A DNA stretch of 64,000 nucleotides from Curvibacter sp. PAE-UM (GCF_001432305.1 NZ_KQ483358.1:1544430-1608429); one strand, 5' to 3'; positions 18,520 to 27,252 are shown, numbered from the stretch's first letter. Translations and numbers: made by a program. The notes: generated from the sequence alone by a model not told the origin.

Positions 18520-18551
18520 CCGGTCATCTTTCCCAGGAACACGGAGTCCCC

Positions 18552-19052
18552 ATGAAAAAGCTGCAAAAAGGTTTCACGCTGATCGAACTGGTCATCGTCA
18601 TCACCATCATCGGCATCCTCGCTGCCATCGCACTGCCGCGTTACATCGCGGCACAGCAGGATGCCCGTTTTGCCAAGATGCAGGCTTTGTACGGTTCGAT
18701 CCGTTCTGCGGCCGCTTTGGCCCGTGCGCGTTGCGAGCTGGATATTGCGGCCGGTATCACAACAACTTGCGCTACGGTGGCGATGGATGGCTTGACGATT
18801 ACCATGACTAACCGTTATCCGGCCGCTAACGTGAACGGCCCGGCGACACTCCCTACGGGCATCTTGGGTGCAGCTGGCATTACCCCTGGTGCCGCTGCTG
18901 GGGATGGCATTACTGCAGCCCTCGCCGGTACGACGCTGACGCTCACGGCTACGGGTGCCTCAGTACCTGCCAGCTGCATCATTAGCTACACCAGTGCTCT
19001 GGCAAATGCGGCGCCTGTCATCTCGCTGACGGCCTCCGCCGCCAACTGCTGA
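18552..19052 (+). CDS. pilA: Type IV pilin (PilA-like major pilin)
   Basis: A 166-residue pilin precursor. The class III leader MKKLQKG is followed by FTLIELVIVITIIGILAAIA, with the cleavage site before Phe and the conserved Glu5 of mature pilin. The globular part is rich in Ala, Thr and Gly, and the C-terminal Cys pair (PASC ... ANC) can form the D-loop disulfide. It stands alone, without other pil genes nearby, which is normal for pilA in this group. Base use in the globular half is less GC-biased than the neighbours, consistent with diversifying pilin sequence. Confidence 0.92.
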   Translation: MKKLQKGFTLIELVIVITIIGILAAIALPRYIAAQQDARFAKMQALYGSIRSAAALARARCELDIAAGITTTCATVAMDGLTITMTNRYPAANVNGPATLPTGILGAAGITPGAAAGDGITAALAGTTLTLTATGASVPASCIISYTSALANAAPVISLTASAANC

Positions 19053-19098
19053 TCCGGCACGTCCCGGCTCCTCCAGGGGGCTGGTCACGGCAGGCACA

Positions 19099-19857
19099 AT
19101 GCCTGTCATGACCAGCCCCTTGTTTTTGCCCCCCGTCATTTCGCCCGGCGCACTGGACGCCACCCTGCAGCGCCAGGGCCATGCCGTGCTCGACGCGGCC
19201 GGCGTCTGCGCCCTGAGCGCTTGCCGGCTGGAGGACTTGCTGGCCCTGCGCAGCCATTGGGATGACCTGCCCCCGGACAACTACCTGAAGGACGGCGGGC
19301 GTTACCGCCGCCGCCGCCATTCCTGCTTCGTGCTCGACGGTGAGCAGCTCACGCAGGTGCCGCACCGCGCCCACTGGCAGCCGCTGGAATACAACGCCCT
19401 GCACGGCGGCATGCAGCGCCTGTTCGAGCCCATGGCGCCGGCCATGCTGCAACAGCCGGCCTGGGCGCAGCTGCTGCGCTGGCTGGGGCGCGTGGCCTCG
19501 GCGCTCAAGGGGCAACGGCCCTGGTACATCGAGGCGCACCCTTTTCGCATCGACACCACCGACGGCATCGGCCGGCCCACGCCCGAAGGCGCGCACCGCG
19601 ACGGCGTGGACCTGGTGGCGGTGTTCCTGGTGGAGCGGCGCGGCGTGAAGGGCGGCGAGACCCGCGTGTTCGAGGCCGTTGGCCCCAACGGCCAGCGCTT
19701 CACGCTGAGCGAGCCCTGGTCCCTGCTGCTGCTGGACGACGCGCGGGTGGTCCACGAGACCACGCCCATCCAGCCGGTGGCGCAGCCGGCCTACCGTGAT
19801 ACGCTGGTCATCACGCTGCGCGCCGGCGCCTTCCAGGGCGAAGACACGGCCAGCTGA
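19099..19857 (+). CDS. 2OG-Fe(II) dioxygenase family protein
   Basis: A 252-residue protein with a double-stranded beta-helix metal triad: His166 and Asp168 (EGAHRDGVDLV) and His219 (ARVVHETTPI), with Arg233 placed to bind 2-oxoglutarate. It resembles the 2OG-Fe_dioxy family that includes free amino-acid hydroxylases. A second ATG at 19108 is equally plausible as the start. It is followed by a universal stress gene after 19 nt. Substrate unknown. Confidence 0.78.
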   Translation: MPVMTSPLFLPPVISPGALDATLQRQGHAVLDAAGVCALSACRLEDLLALRSHWDDLPPDNYLKDGGRYRRRRHSCFVLDGEQLTQVPHRAHWQPLEYNALHGGMQRLFEPMAPAMLQQPAWAQLLRWLGRVASALKGQRPWYIEAHPFRIDTTDGIGRPTPEGAHRDGVDLVAVFLVERRGVKGGETRVFEAVGPNGQRFTLSEPWSLLLLDDARVVHETTPIQPVAQPAYRDTLVITLRAGAFQGEDTAS

Positions 19858-19876
19858 TACACCACAAGGAGTCGCC

Positions 19877-20314
19877 ATGTTCAAGCACATCCTGGTTCCC
19901 GTCGACGGTTCGCCGACGGCACAGAAAGCGGTCGAGAAGGCCGCGGGCCTGGCCAAGGCCTTCGGCAGCCGGGTCACGGCCATCTACGTGATCGATCCCT
20001 ATCCCTTCACCGGCCTGGGCAGCGACTTCGCCTACGGCCAGGCCGAGTACCTGAGCGCGGCCACCGTCGAGGCCAAGGAGGCCACCGAGGCGGCGCAGGC
20101 CACCCTGGTCCAGGCCGGGGTGCCGGTCACCACGCAGGTGATCGAGGCGCATGCGCCCTGGCGCGGCATCCTGGACACGGCCAAGGCCGTGGGTGCCGAC
20201 CTCATCGTCATGGGCTCGCACGGGCGGCGCGGGCTGGAAAAGGTGGTGCTGGGCAGCGTGGCCCAGCGTGTGCTTTCGCACGCGCAGCTCTCGGTGTTCA
20301 TCGTGCGCGACTGA
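19877..20314 (+). CDS. Universal stress protein (UspA family)
   Basis: A 145-residue single UspA domain starting MFKHILVPVDGSPTAQKAVE. The ATP-binding signature GSHGRRGLEKVVLGSVAQRV lies near residues 116-135, ending in SVFIVRD. A good ribosome-binding site (AAGGAG) precedes the ATG at 19877. The family binds ATP and supports survival under stress; the specific role is not known. Its stop codon directly abuts the intergenic repeat at 20315. Confidence 0.92.
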   Translation: MFKHILVPVDGSPTAQKAVEKAAGLAKAFGSRVTAIYVIDPYPFTGLGSDFAYGQAEYLSAATVEAKEATEAAQATLVQAGVPVTTQVIEAHAPWRGILDTAKAVGADLIVMGSHGRRGLEKVVLGSVAQRVLSHAQLSVFIVRD

Positions 20315-20518
20315 GAACTTGTGAATAAATCTACTGCGCTTGCCCGTCGCCACGTTGGGCGGTGTTGGCTCCGGCCGCTGCGCTTAACTTTCGCAAGCGA
20401 AAGTTAGCCTGCGCCGCAACTGCGTTGTCGTCATCCTCACGTACCTGAAGTACGTTCCGGTGGCTGTGCTCCGTCCGCCTTGCGCTTGGGCCGCTCGCTA
20501 CGATTTCTTCACAAGTTC
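20315..20518. repeat. Intergenic repeat with GAACTTGTGAA terminal inverted repeats
   Basis: This 204-bp noncoding block begins GAACTTGTGAATAAATC and ends with the reverse complement of GAACTTGTGAAGAAATC. Within it are a perfect hairpin (TAACTTTCGC and GCGAAAGTTA) and ACGTAC...GTACGT palindromes. It fills the whole gap between two convergent genes. The layout is that of a non-autonomous palindromic element (MITE or REP-like); I recall similar blocks from Comamonadaceae genomes but could not check. Confidence 0.7.
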
Positions 20519-20528
20519 GGAGCCGCCT

Positions 20529-21068
20529 TCAGGCGCGCCGTCGCGCCTGCATCTCGGCGCCCATGGCGGCCTGCACGTCCGCGCTCATGGCAGCGCGGGC
20601 CGCGGGAAACACCAGGCCTTCCTCGGCTTCGATGTGGCCTGCGTAGATACCGCGAAAGCGGGCGATGGCCTGCAGGGTGTCGGCGGCGACGGTTTCCTGG
20701 CAAGCCGGTTCGCGCCAGCGCAGCAGCGCCTCGCGCACCCCGGCCCACAAGGCATCCATCTGCCGGTGGTCCGCCTGCAGGCGCTGCACCGTGGCGCGCA
20801 GCGCAACATCGTCTTGCGCCAGCAGCAGCGGGAAGACGTGTTGCTCTTCGTCCTGGTGGTGCAGCGGTGCGGCGAGGTCGAAATAACGCAGCACATCGGC
20901 CGCGGCCGAGCGCGTCTGGGCGTCATGGCCCTGGTCCCCGATGTAGTCGACCAGCCGGCCCAGCAGGTCCAGGCTGCGCTGCACCCGCTCGTGGCAGGCT
21001 TCCAGCATCTCGTAGGGCGCTTCGAAGCCCACGGCCGGGCTCTCGAAGCCGGGCAGGGCGGTGGCCAC
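20529..21068 (-). CDS. Hemerythrin HHE-domain protein
   Basis: A 179-residue four-helix protein with metal-binding patterns CHERVQRSLDLLGRL, LHHQDEEQHVFPLLL, DHRQMDALW and YAGHIEAEEGLVFPAAR. These histidines and glutamates form a di-iron site that can bind O2 or NO; relatives such as RIC/YtfE repair iron centres damaged by NO. The start is GTG at 21066-21068, 4 nt after the PAS gene stop, so the two genes form one operon. An NsrR-like box lies upstream of that operon. Confidence 0.82.
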   Translation of the reverse strand: MATALPGFESPAVGFEAPYEMLEACHERVQRSLDLLGRLVDYIGDQGHDAQTRSAAADVLRYFDLAAPLHHQDEEQHVFPLLLAQDDVALRATVQRLQADHRQMDALWAGVREALLRWREPACQETVAADTLQAIARFRGIYAGHIEAEEGLVFPAARAAMSADVQAAMGAEMQARRRA

Positions 21069-21072
21069 GGAC

Positions 21073-21519
21073 TCAGGCCGAAGGCTTGGGCGCCGTCAGG
21101 TCGGCCAACTGCTTGCGCAGGGCCTTTTCGTCGTTGAAGCGCTTGGTGGCGTCGCGTGCCACGGCCATGGAACCCAGCATCTTGCCGGCTTCGTCGCGCA
21201 CCATCTCGAAGCTCATGTCCACGTAGATGAACTCCTCGCTCTTGTGCAGCGAGCGCGTGATCATGGAGGTGCGCCCGGGCTTGACGCCGCCGCGCTCCAG
21301 CGCCTGGTTGAAACCGTCCCAGTGCGCCTTGCGCATGCGCTCGGGGATGATGAGATCCAGGCTCTGGCCCACGGCCTCGGCCGCGCTCCAGCCGAAAACC
21401 TTTTCGGCACCGCCGTTCCAGACACGGATGACGCCTTCGAGGTCGCAGAAGATCAGCGCCTCCGGCATGTTGCGCAGGATGTGGGCGGCGGTGGATTCAA
21501 GGGTGAGGGTTGAGGTCAT
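21073..21519 (-). CDS. PAS-domain protein
   Basis: A 148-residue stand-alone PAS domain (NMPEALIFCDLEGVIRVWN, GWSAAEAVGQSLDLIIPERM, SEEFIYVDMSFEMVRDEAGK) with a short C-terminal helix and no output domain. PAS domains bind haem, flavin or small ligands. The start at 21519 (MTSTLTLES) is preferred because the upstream extension to 21576 crosses the palindromic operator. Its pairing with a hemerythrin gene suggests a gas or redox sensing role. Confidence 0.78.
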   Translation of the reverse strand: MTSTLTLESTAAHILRNMPEALIFCDLEGVIRVWNGGAEKVFGWSAAEAVGQSLDLIIPERMRKAHWDGFNQALERGGVKPGRTSMITRSLHKSEEFIYVDMSFEMVRDEAGKMLGSMAVARDATKRFNDEKALRKQLADLTAPKPSA

Positions 21520-21529
21520 GGCTGTACTA

Positions 21530-21552
21530 AAGAAATATCTGAGGAATATCTT
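21530..21552. promoter_or_regulatory. Candidate NsrR-type operator upstream of PAS-hemerythrin
   Basis: An 11-1-11 imperfect inverted repeat: AAGAAATATCT, G, AGGAATATCTT. The halves agree at 8 of 11 positions and both start with AAGA from outside, as in NsrR sites. It begins 11 nt upstream of the PAS start codon. Together with the strong site at 14141-14163 it suggests a local NsrR regulon. Confidence 0.5.
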
Positions 21553-21588
21553 AAAGACAGCCATAGCGTAGCCCAAGCCGCGCCAACA

Positions 21589-21632
21589 GCCAATACTTCG
21601 GGAGAACTATGCTCCCGGCCAAGGCTATTGGC
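21589..21632 (-). terminator. Long hairpin downstream of the tannase-like gene
   Basis: GCCAATA at 21589-21595 pairs with TATTGGC at 21626-21632, and inside it CGGGAG pairs with CTCCCG around a 7-nt loop. It lies 27-70 nt past the tannase-like stop on that strand. There is no T-run, so it may be a Rho-linked or stabilising structure rather than a classic intrinsic terminator. Confidence 0.4.
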
Positions 21633-21658
21633 GCCGGCTGTCCCGGTCGCGGCCGGCT

Positions 21659-23491
21659 TCAGCGGCAGGCGTAGCTGCTGGCTTCCCGGGCGGGACCCGT
21701 GCCGTTCCAGCTGATCTTCTTCGGGTACACGCAGGCCGGGTAGCTGGTGCTCTTGTCGCGCGATTGAATCACGATGCTCTCCGGGGCGCTGCCGCGCTCC
21801 ACCCAATCCACCAGCGCGCTGAACAGGGTGTCCTGCTCGCGGGTGGGGTTCTGGTTGCTGTTGCCCGGCAGCTGGGGCATGGGCACGGTGTTGTTGACAT
21901 TGCCCACGGTCCACGCCCGGCCTTGCGAGCTGTGCGCCATGCCGGGCAGGTTGTACATGCGCAGGAACTGCTGCACCTGCGCCTCACCACCGGCCACAGC
22001 CTTGACGCGCTCGTAGTAGTGGATGGCGCCCTGGGCGGGAATCACGTCCTCGGCCAGGCCGTTCCACAGGATCATCTTGCGCTTCAGGCTGGCGAACTTC
22101 GCGGCCGCTGCGGCGTTGTCGGTCTGGTAGTCGCGCAGCAGGGGCTGGTCCAGGCCCTGTGTGAGGGCCTGCGCGTAGCTCGCATAAGTGAGGTCCAACC
22201 AGCGGTTGCGCACCGGGGTGGAGGCGTTGCGGGTGGCCATGCCCGAGACCACGGCTCCATCGGCTGCATAACGCACGTCGCGTTGGGCCAGGGCCAGCAT
22301 GTCGGTACTGGCGCGCGTGATCTGCCCGCCGAAATTGGAGCCACGCGTCAGGCTCCACCACAGCTGCTTGCTGCCGCGTACCTGGCCGCTGCGGCCAGCG
22401 TCGGTCTGCTGCGGGTCGTAGCTGCCGTCGGTGGTCGGGCCGTACCAGATCTTGTTGAGGGCCAGGGCCTCCTTGGCATTCATGCAGGTCGCGGCATCGG
22501 CATTGCTGCCCGTGACACCCTGCCCCACCACGCCCGTGCACAGCGCGGCCGCGTCACGCAGCGGGTCGTAGGCGCAGGCGTGGGGGTCGAGCAGGAAACC
22601 GAGTTTTTCCTTGTCGCAAGCGGCCACGGCGCGGGCGTTGACCGCCGCCACTTTGCGGGCGAAAGCGGCGGCCGCGTCCTTGTCCAGTGCGGTGAAACCC
22701 AGCTCGCTTTTCATCACCACCTGGGGGTAGAGGCTGGTCAGGCCGAAGCTCGGTGCGTTGATCGCCGGCTGGCCGATCAGGTAGCCGTCGTAGAGCTCGG
22801 GGTGCTTCTGCGCCATCTGCAGGCCCTGGCGACCGCCCTGCGAATGGCCGTCGTAATAGCTGTAGCGCGGCGCGCGGCCGTAGTACAGGTCCACCAGCGC
22901 GCGTGTCTTCAGCGCCTGCTGCAGGATGGAGCGGTAGCTCATGTCGTTCAGGCTGGGCTCGTTGACCTGGCCGTTGGAGAGGAAGGTGAAGGACGGGTCC
23001 TGGTAGGCCGGTTGGCCGCCGTCGTGGGTACCCGTGGCGTAACCCATATTGGCATTGACCAGGGCCGGCAGCTTGCTGCCGATCTTCTGCGGATCGCGGT
23101 GGCCGCCGCCGACCCAGCCGCCGCCGCCGTAGTTGCGGATGCGCTCGTTCCAGCTGGCGGGCGCGGGCAGCCAGATCTCCATGCCGATGCCCTCGGTGTA
23201 GGAGGGCGCGTTGCGGTCCTTCTCGACTTCGGACGAACCCGGGCCGACGAGTAGCTTGACCAGGCACATGTCCACCGCGGTCGTGACCGCCTGCGGCGAA
23301 TCCACGGCCACGATGGCCGTGCCCTTGGGGATGGCGCGCACCGAGACCACGCGGGTCTGGGCGTCGGGTTTGAAGGCGGCCTTGATGCCGTCGTCACAGG
23401 CCAGGGGCCGGGGTGCGGGGCTGAGGCCAGCGCAGCCGGCCAGGAGAGCGGCCACGGTCAGGCCGCCCAATGTGATGGGCATGGTATTCAT
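21659..23491 (-). CDS. Tannase/feruloyl esterase family hydrolase (exported lipoprotein)
   Basis: A 610-residue enzyme with a lipoprotein-type signal (LTVAALLAGC). The nucleophile elbow GHSQGGRQG lies near residue 215, followed by EL.DGYLIGQPAIN; paired cysteines and a lid (GGSNFGGQ-like SNFGGQITR) match the tannase family. These enzymes hydrolyse esters of gallate, ferulate or caffeate. It precedes no other hydrolase but closes a quinate/shikimate gene cluster on the same strand, so chlorogenate-type esters (caffeoyl-quinate) are an attractive substrate; that is inference. Confidence 0.82.
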   Translation of the reverse strand: MNTMPITLGGLTVAALLAGCAGLSPAPRPLACDDGIKAAFKPDAQTRVVSVRAIPKGTAIVAVDSPQAVTTAVDMCLVKLLVGPGSSEVEKDRNAPSYTEGIGMEIWLPAPASWNERIRNYGGGGWVGGGHRDPQKIGSKLPALVNANMGYATGTHDGGQPAYQDPSFTFLSNGQVNEPSLNDMSYRSILQQALKTRALVDLYYGRAPRYSYYDGHSQGGRQGLQMAQKHPELYDGYLIGQPAINAPSFGLTSLYPQVVMKSELGFTALDKDAAAAFARKVAAVNARAVAACDKEKLGFLLDPHACAYDPLRDAAALCTGVVGQGVTGSNADAATCMNAKEALALNKIWYGPTTDGSYDPQQTDAGRSGQVRGSKQLWWSLTRGSNFGGQITRASTDMLALAQRDVRYAADGAVVSGMATRNASTPVRNRWLDLTYASYAQALTQGLDQPLLRDYQTDNAAAAAKFASLKRKMILWNGLAEDVIPAQGAIHYYERVKAVAGGEAQVQQFLRMYNLPGMAHSSQGRAWTVGNVNNTVPMPQLPGNSNQNPTREQDTLFSALVDWVERGSAPESIVIQSRDKSTSYPACVYPKKISWNGTGPAREASSYACR

Positions 23492-23529
23492 CTCGTCTCC
23501 TCTTTGTTGTCGTCGAAAAACTGTACGTC

Positions 23530-24435
23530 TCAGCGCGCCCGCAGCCTGAGCTGATTCGGCAGCGGCAGCGAGCGGCGCAGGATGTCGTCGGCCAGCCAGA
23601 GCGCCGATTTGCGGGCGCGTTCGGCCACCATGGGCAGGGGCATCTGCACGAAGTCGTCGTTGAAGACCTCGAAGCTGTAGTCGCCGGCATAACCGAGCCG
23701 GTCGAGCTTCTGCACCAGGTCGATCAGTTCTTCGGTGTGCACGCCTTCGCGCGGAAACACGCGGTAGGTGCGCGCCGTCGCCATGCGCTCCTCGAAGGTG
23801 GGCGTTTCGCGCCACATGAAGTCGGAGAGCTGGACCAGGAAGATCTTGGCAGGGTCCAGGTCCAGGATGGCGTCCAGCGGGGTCTTGGCAGCCAGGATGT
23901 GGTACGAGTCGATGCACACGCCGAGGTTGGGCGCGTCGGCTCGGTTGACCACGTCCCAGGCCGTGGTGTATTCGTTGATGGTGCGGCCCCAGGACAGGCC
24001 TTCGTAGGCGATGCGGATGCCGAAGGGAATGGCCAGCATGGCCAGCTTGCGCAGGTCGCGCGCAATGTGGTCCAGGTCCTGCGAGGCGTGGGCCGAGGTG
24101 GAGGAGCAGGCCAGCAGCACGTCGCAGCCGAGTTCGGCGCACATCTCCAGCATGGTCTTGGCGATGTCGACCTTGTACTCGTGCAGGTGGCCGCTCAGGC
24201 CCTCGAAGTCGCGCAGCACCTGGAAGCCCGTGCCGCGCAGCCCGCTCTCACGCACTTCCTGTGCGGCAGCCTTCCAGCCGCCCGGGTGGCCCACGAGGTC
24301 GTTGGCCTTGAGCATGACCTGGCTGAAGCCGGCGTCTTTCATGGCCTGGAGCTTGGCCTGCAAGGGGCCGGCCAGGGTGATGGTGTCCATCCCGAAACCG
24401 CGGATGGCCTCTTCCATGCTGCGCCGGTCGTTCAT
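23530..24435 (-). CDS. 3-dehydroshikimate dehydratase-like sugar phosphate isomerase/epimerase
   Basis: A 301-residue TIM barrel. Likely metal ligands are Glu145 (IAYEGLSWGR), Asp176 (CIDSYH), Gln202 (FLVQLSD) and Glu256 (SFEVFNDD), all matching the N-terminal domain of bacterial 3-dehydroshikimate dehydratases (QuiC/AsbF type), which make protocatechuate. In Pseudomonas QuiC this domain is fused to an HPPD-like domain; here that part is a separate gene overlapping the start by 4 nt. Neighbouring dehydroquinase, shikimate dehydrogenase and TRAP genes support the assignment. Confidence 0.82.
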   Translation of the reverse strand: MNDRRSMEEAIRGFGMDTITLAGPLQAKLQAMKDAGFSQVMLKANDLVGHPGGWKAAAQEVRESGLRGTGFQVLRDFEGLSGHLHEYKVDIAKTMLEMCAELGCDVLLACSSTSAHASQDLDHIARDLRKLAMLAIPFGIRIAYEGLSWGRTINEYTTAWDVVNRADAPNLGVCIDSYHILAAKTPLDAILDLDPAKIFLVQLSDFMWRETPTFEERMATARTYRVFPREGVHTEELIDLVQKLDRLGYAGDYSFEVFNDDFVQMPLPMVAERARKSALWLADDILRRSLPLPNQLRLRAR

Positions 24436-25352
24436 GCCGGCTCCGCTGCAGCGTGCACGAGTTCGAACACCACGCTGCCCAGATAGGTCTTGCTGATCGC
24501 GCCGCGTTGCCCGCTGTGGGTCGCCGGGCTTTCGACGAACTCGACGCCCTGGGCACGCAGGGCCTGCACCGCGGCCAGCACGTCCGGCACGCCCAGGCCG
24601 ATGCGCTGCAGCTGTTCACGCGGATCGGGCGCGTCCACCGCCGGCTCCACCAGCTGGATCATGAAGGACTGGCCGGTGTGCAGCGCGGGCGTGCGCATGA
24701 GCTTGCCCGCCGGCATGATGCCGAAGCGCTGCTCGTCGGGGATCAGCGTGGCACCCAGCAGGGTCTGGTAGAACTCGATCCAGTCGTAGCTGCGGCCGAT
24801 GCCGATGTACTGGACGATGCCGAAGAAATTCAGGCCGGCCAGCACGGGCGGCTGGGCCGTCGCGCCGGGGATGGTGATGAAGTCGACGTCGTAGATCGAG
24901 AAGTCCTGGTAGCGGTCGATCAGGTAGATGCGGCTGCCGCCCACGCCGTGGATGGCGGGGATGTTGAGTTCCATCGCGTCCGGATGGCTGGGCACTTCCC
25001 AGCCGCCGCGTTCCAGCACGTAATCGCGCGCAGCGCGCGCACTGCGCACCCGCAGCGCCATGGCGCTGATGCTGGGGTGGTCGGTGCCATGGCTGGCGCC
25101 CAGCGCGTCCAGCGGGTGGGCGTTGACCACGATGTTCAGCGTGCCCTGGCGGTAGAGCGTGACTTCGCGCGAGCGGTGGCGCGCCACGGGCCGAAAGCCC
25201 ATCATCTCCAGCACCTGGCCCAGGGCCTGGGGCTTGAGCGTGGCGTACTCGATGAATTCGATGCCGTCCAGCCCGATGGGGTTGGAGACATCGCTGAAAG
25301 AATCCTGCAGCGGTTCGCGCGCATGTTCGGGTTGTAGCAACAGGTCGCTCAT
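24432..25352 (-). CDS. VOC/HPPD-like protein (stand-alone QuiC C-terminal domain)
   Basis: A 306-residue protein of two vicinal-oxygen-chelate halves (GIEFIEYATLKPQALGQVLEMM and FFGIVQYIGIGRSYDWIEFYQTLLG) ending in VVFELVHAA, like 4-hydroxyphenylpyruvate dioxygenase. The second half lacks the usual His in the first metal-ligand position (FGIVQYIG), although the late Glu (FELV) is kept, so classic HPPD catalysis is doubtful. It overlaps the dehydratase gene by 4 nt and probably acts with it as a two-subunit QuiC. Confidence 0.75.
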   Translation of the reverse strand: MSDLLLQPEHAREPLQDSFSDVSNPIGLDGIEFIEYATLKPQALGQVLEMMGFRPVARHRSREVTLYRQGTLNIVVNAHPLDALGASHGTDHPSISAMALRVRSARAARDYVLERGGWEVPSHPDAMELNIPAIHGVGGSRIYLIDRYQDFSIYDVDFITIPGATAQPPVLAGLNFFGIVQYIGIGRSYDWIEFYQTLLGATLIPDEQRFGIMPAGKLMRTPALHTGQSFMIQLVEPAVDAPDPREQLQRIGLGVPDVLAAVQALRAQGVEFVESPATHSGQRGAISKTYLGSVVFELVHAAAEPA

Positions 25353-25373
25353 GGGCGGTCTCCAGCAGGGGTG

Positions 25374-26234
25374 TCAGTTGTTCAGGCGGGCCACGGTGCG
25401 CAGCTGGTCGGCTGTCGCGGTGGGGTAGCCGAAAAACTCCAGATAGGCCGGGATCATCTCGAACAACATGTCCGAACCCACCTGGATGCGGCAGCCGCGC
25501 GCCTGCGCGGCGGCCAGAAAGGCGGTCATCTCGGTGCGCATGACGACTTCGCCGACAAAGGTCTTCGGGGACAGGCGTTCGACGTCGACCGGCAGCGGGT
25601 CCCCGGGGTTCATGCCCAGGGGCGTGCCGTTGACGACCAGGTCCATGTCGGCCGGGTCCCGGCTGCCGGTCGACACGCCGAGCAGCGGGTATTCGGTGCG
25701 CAATCGGCCGGCCAGTGCCTCGGCCGAGGCCGCCTGCACATCAAACAAGGCCAGGTGGGCCACACCGGCAGCGGCCAGCGAGGCCGCAATGGCCGAACCC
25801 ACGCCGCCGCAGCCCACCACCAGGGCCCGCGTGCCTTCCAGCACCAGGCCCTTGCGACGCACGCCGCGCACAAAACCTTCGCCGTCGAACATGTCACCGA
25901 CCAGGCGGCCGTCCGGCAGGCGCTTGACGGCATTGCAGGCGCCGGCCACGCGCGCGGTGCGCGTGACTTCGTCGAGCAGGCCCACGGTGCTCACCTTGTG
26001 CGGCATCGTGATCAGCGCGCCCCGGATGTTCTCCAGGCGGAACAGGTTGCGCAGCACCTCGGCAAACGCGTCGGGCTTGCAGCCCATGGGCACCACCACC
26101 GCATTCACCCCGACCGACTCGAAGTAGGGGTTGTAGATCAAGGGGGCCTTGAAGCTGTGCGTGGGAAAACCCAGATGGGCGATCATCTCCGTATCGCCGT
26201 TGATCAGGGTGCCCTGGAAGGCTCGTGCGTTCAT
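25374..26234 (-). CDS. Shikimate (or quinate/shikimate) dehydrogenase
   Basis: A 286-residue AroE-family enzyme. Substrate-binding elements are HSFKAPLIYN, the catalytic Lys80 (ITMPHK), Asn101 and Asp117 (FDGEGFVRG). The dinucleotide-binding loop VVGCGGVGSAIAASL follows. The usual SxS carboxylate-binding pair is altered (SFKAP), which may reflect a catabolic rather than biosynthetic substrate. It is the gene before the dehydratase pair and after the TRAP genes on the same strand, so it likely oxidises shikimate or quinate for catabolism. Confidence 0.85.
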   Translation of the reverse strand: MNARAFQGTLINGDTEMIAHLGFPTHSFKAPLIYNPYFESVGVNAVVVPMGCKPDAFAEVLRNLFRLENIRGALITMPHKVSTVGLLDEVTRTARVAGACNAVKRLPDGRLVGDMFDGEGFVRGVRRKGLVLEGTRALVVGCGGVGSAIAASLAAAGVAHLALFDVQAASAEALAGRLRTEYPLLGVSTGSRDPADMDLVVNGTPLGMNPGDPLPVDVERLSPKTFVGEVVMRTEMTAFLAAAQARGCRIQVGSDMLFEMIPAYLEFFGYPTATADQLRTVARLNN

Positions 26235-26253
26235 CGCGGTGCTGCGCTTCTCT

Positions 26254-27252
26254 TTACTTGCGGATGCGGGCCAGCTCGGCCATCATCGCGTTCACGGTGG
26301 CCTCACCCACGGTGGCGGAGTGCTTGGCAATCACCGGCTTCATCTTCTCGCGCAGCTTGGCCACTTCGGCCGCCGGCAGTTCGGTGACCTGCATGCCGTT
26401 CTTCTTGAGTGTGTCCAGCAGGCTGCTGGCCAGGGCGCGCGACTGCTGGCGCTGGAACTTGATGGACTCGTTCACGGCGTCCTGCACGACCTTCTTCTCG
26501 TCGGCCGACAGACCGTCCCAGACCTTCTTGCTGATCACGATGGATTGCGGGTTGTACTGGTGGCTGGTCAGGGCCAGGTGCTTCTGCACTTCAAAGAGCT
26601 TGGCGCCGTTGATGGTGGCGACCGGGTTTTCCTGGCCGTCGACAGCCTTCTGCTCCAGCGCAGCGTAGAGCTCGGGGAAGGGCAGGGGCGTGGGGTTGGC
26701 GCCCAGGGCGGAGACCCAGTCCACGTTGATCGGGTTGGGGATCACGCGCAGCTTCAGGCCGGCCAGGTCTTCCACCTTGTTGATGGGGCGCTTGCTGTTG
26801 CTGATGTGGCGGAAGCCCAGCTCGTAATAACCCAGGCCGACCAGGCCCTTCTCTTCGAGTTTGGCGTGCAGGCTCTTGCCGAAAGAACCGTCGACCACGG
26901 CGTCCGCTTCAGCCGGGTTGGCGAACAGGAAGGGGAAATCATAGATGGCGAAATCCTTCACCAGGCTGGCGAAGATGCCGGAGTTCATGGAGGCCATCTC
27001 CAGCGTGCCGCCCTGCAGCGCGGACACATTGGCCTGGTCGCTGCCCAGGGCGCCGCCGGGATAGACGGTGACCTTGAGCTTGCCGCCGGACTTGGCTTCG
27101 ACGATTTCGGCAAACTTGTCCATGCCCAGGACGATGGGGTGGCCCTTGGCGTTCTGGTTGACGAACTTGAGGGTCTTGGTCTGGGCCTGGGCCAGGCCGA
27201 AGGCCGTGACGCAGATGGCGGCGACCAGGGTCTTGAGGACGAGTCGTTTCAT
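26254..27252 (-). CDS. dctP: TRAP transporter solute-binding protein DctP (first of two)
   Basis: A 332-residue periplasmic binding protein with a signal peptide (TLVAAICVTAFGLAQAQ). DctP signatures include GHPIVLGMDKFAEIVEAKSGGKLKV, the ligand-carboxylate Arg region LKLRVIPNP, and YAALEQKAVDGQENPVATI. It delivers a carboxylate to the DctQM permease encoded immediately upstream. The cluster suggests quinate or shikimate as ligand. It resembles the second DctP at 30496 closely enough by eye to be a paralogue. Confidence 0.92.
   Translation of the reverse strand: MKRLVLKTLVAAICVTAFGLAQAQTKTLKFVNQNAKGHPIVLGMDKFAEIVEAKSGGKLKVTVYPGGALGSDQANVSALQGGTLEMASMNSGIFASLVKDFAIYDFPFLFANPAEADAVVDGSFGKSLHAKLEEKGLVGLGYYELGFRHISNSKRPINKVEDLAGLKLRVIPNPINVDWVSALGANPTPLPFPELYAALEQKAVDGQENPVATINGAKLFEVQKHLALTSHQYNPQSIVISKKVWDGLSADEKKVVQDAVNESIKFQRQQSRALASSLLDTLKKNGMQVTELPAAEVAKLREKMKPVIAKHSATVGEATVNAMMAELARIRK

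Noticed and set aside
18460-18550. A sigma-54 promoter for pilA
   Set aside because: No GG-N10-GC element with the right spacing was found; a sigma-70-like pair fits better.
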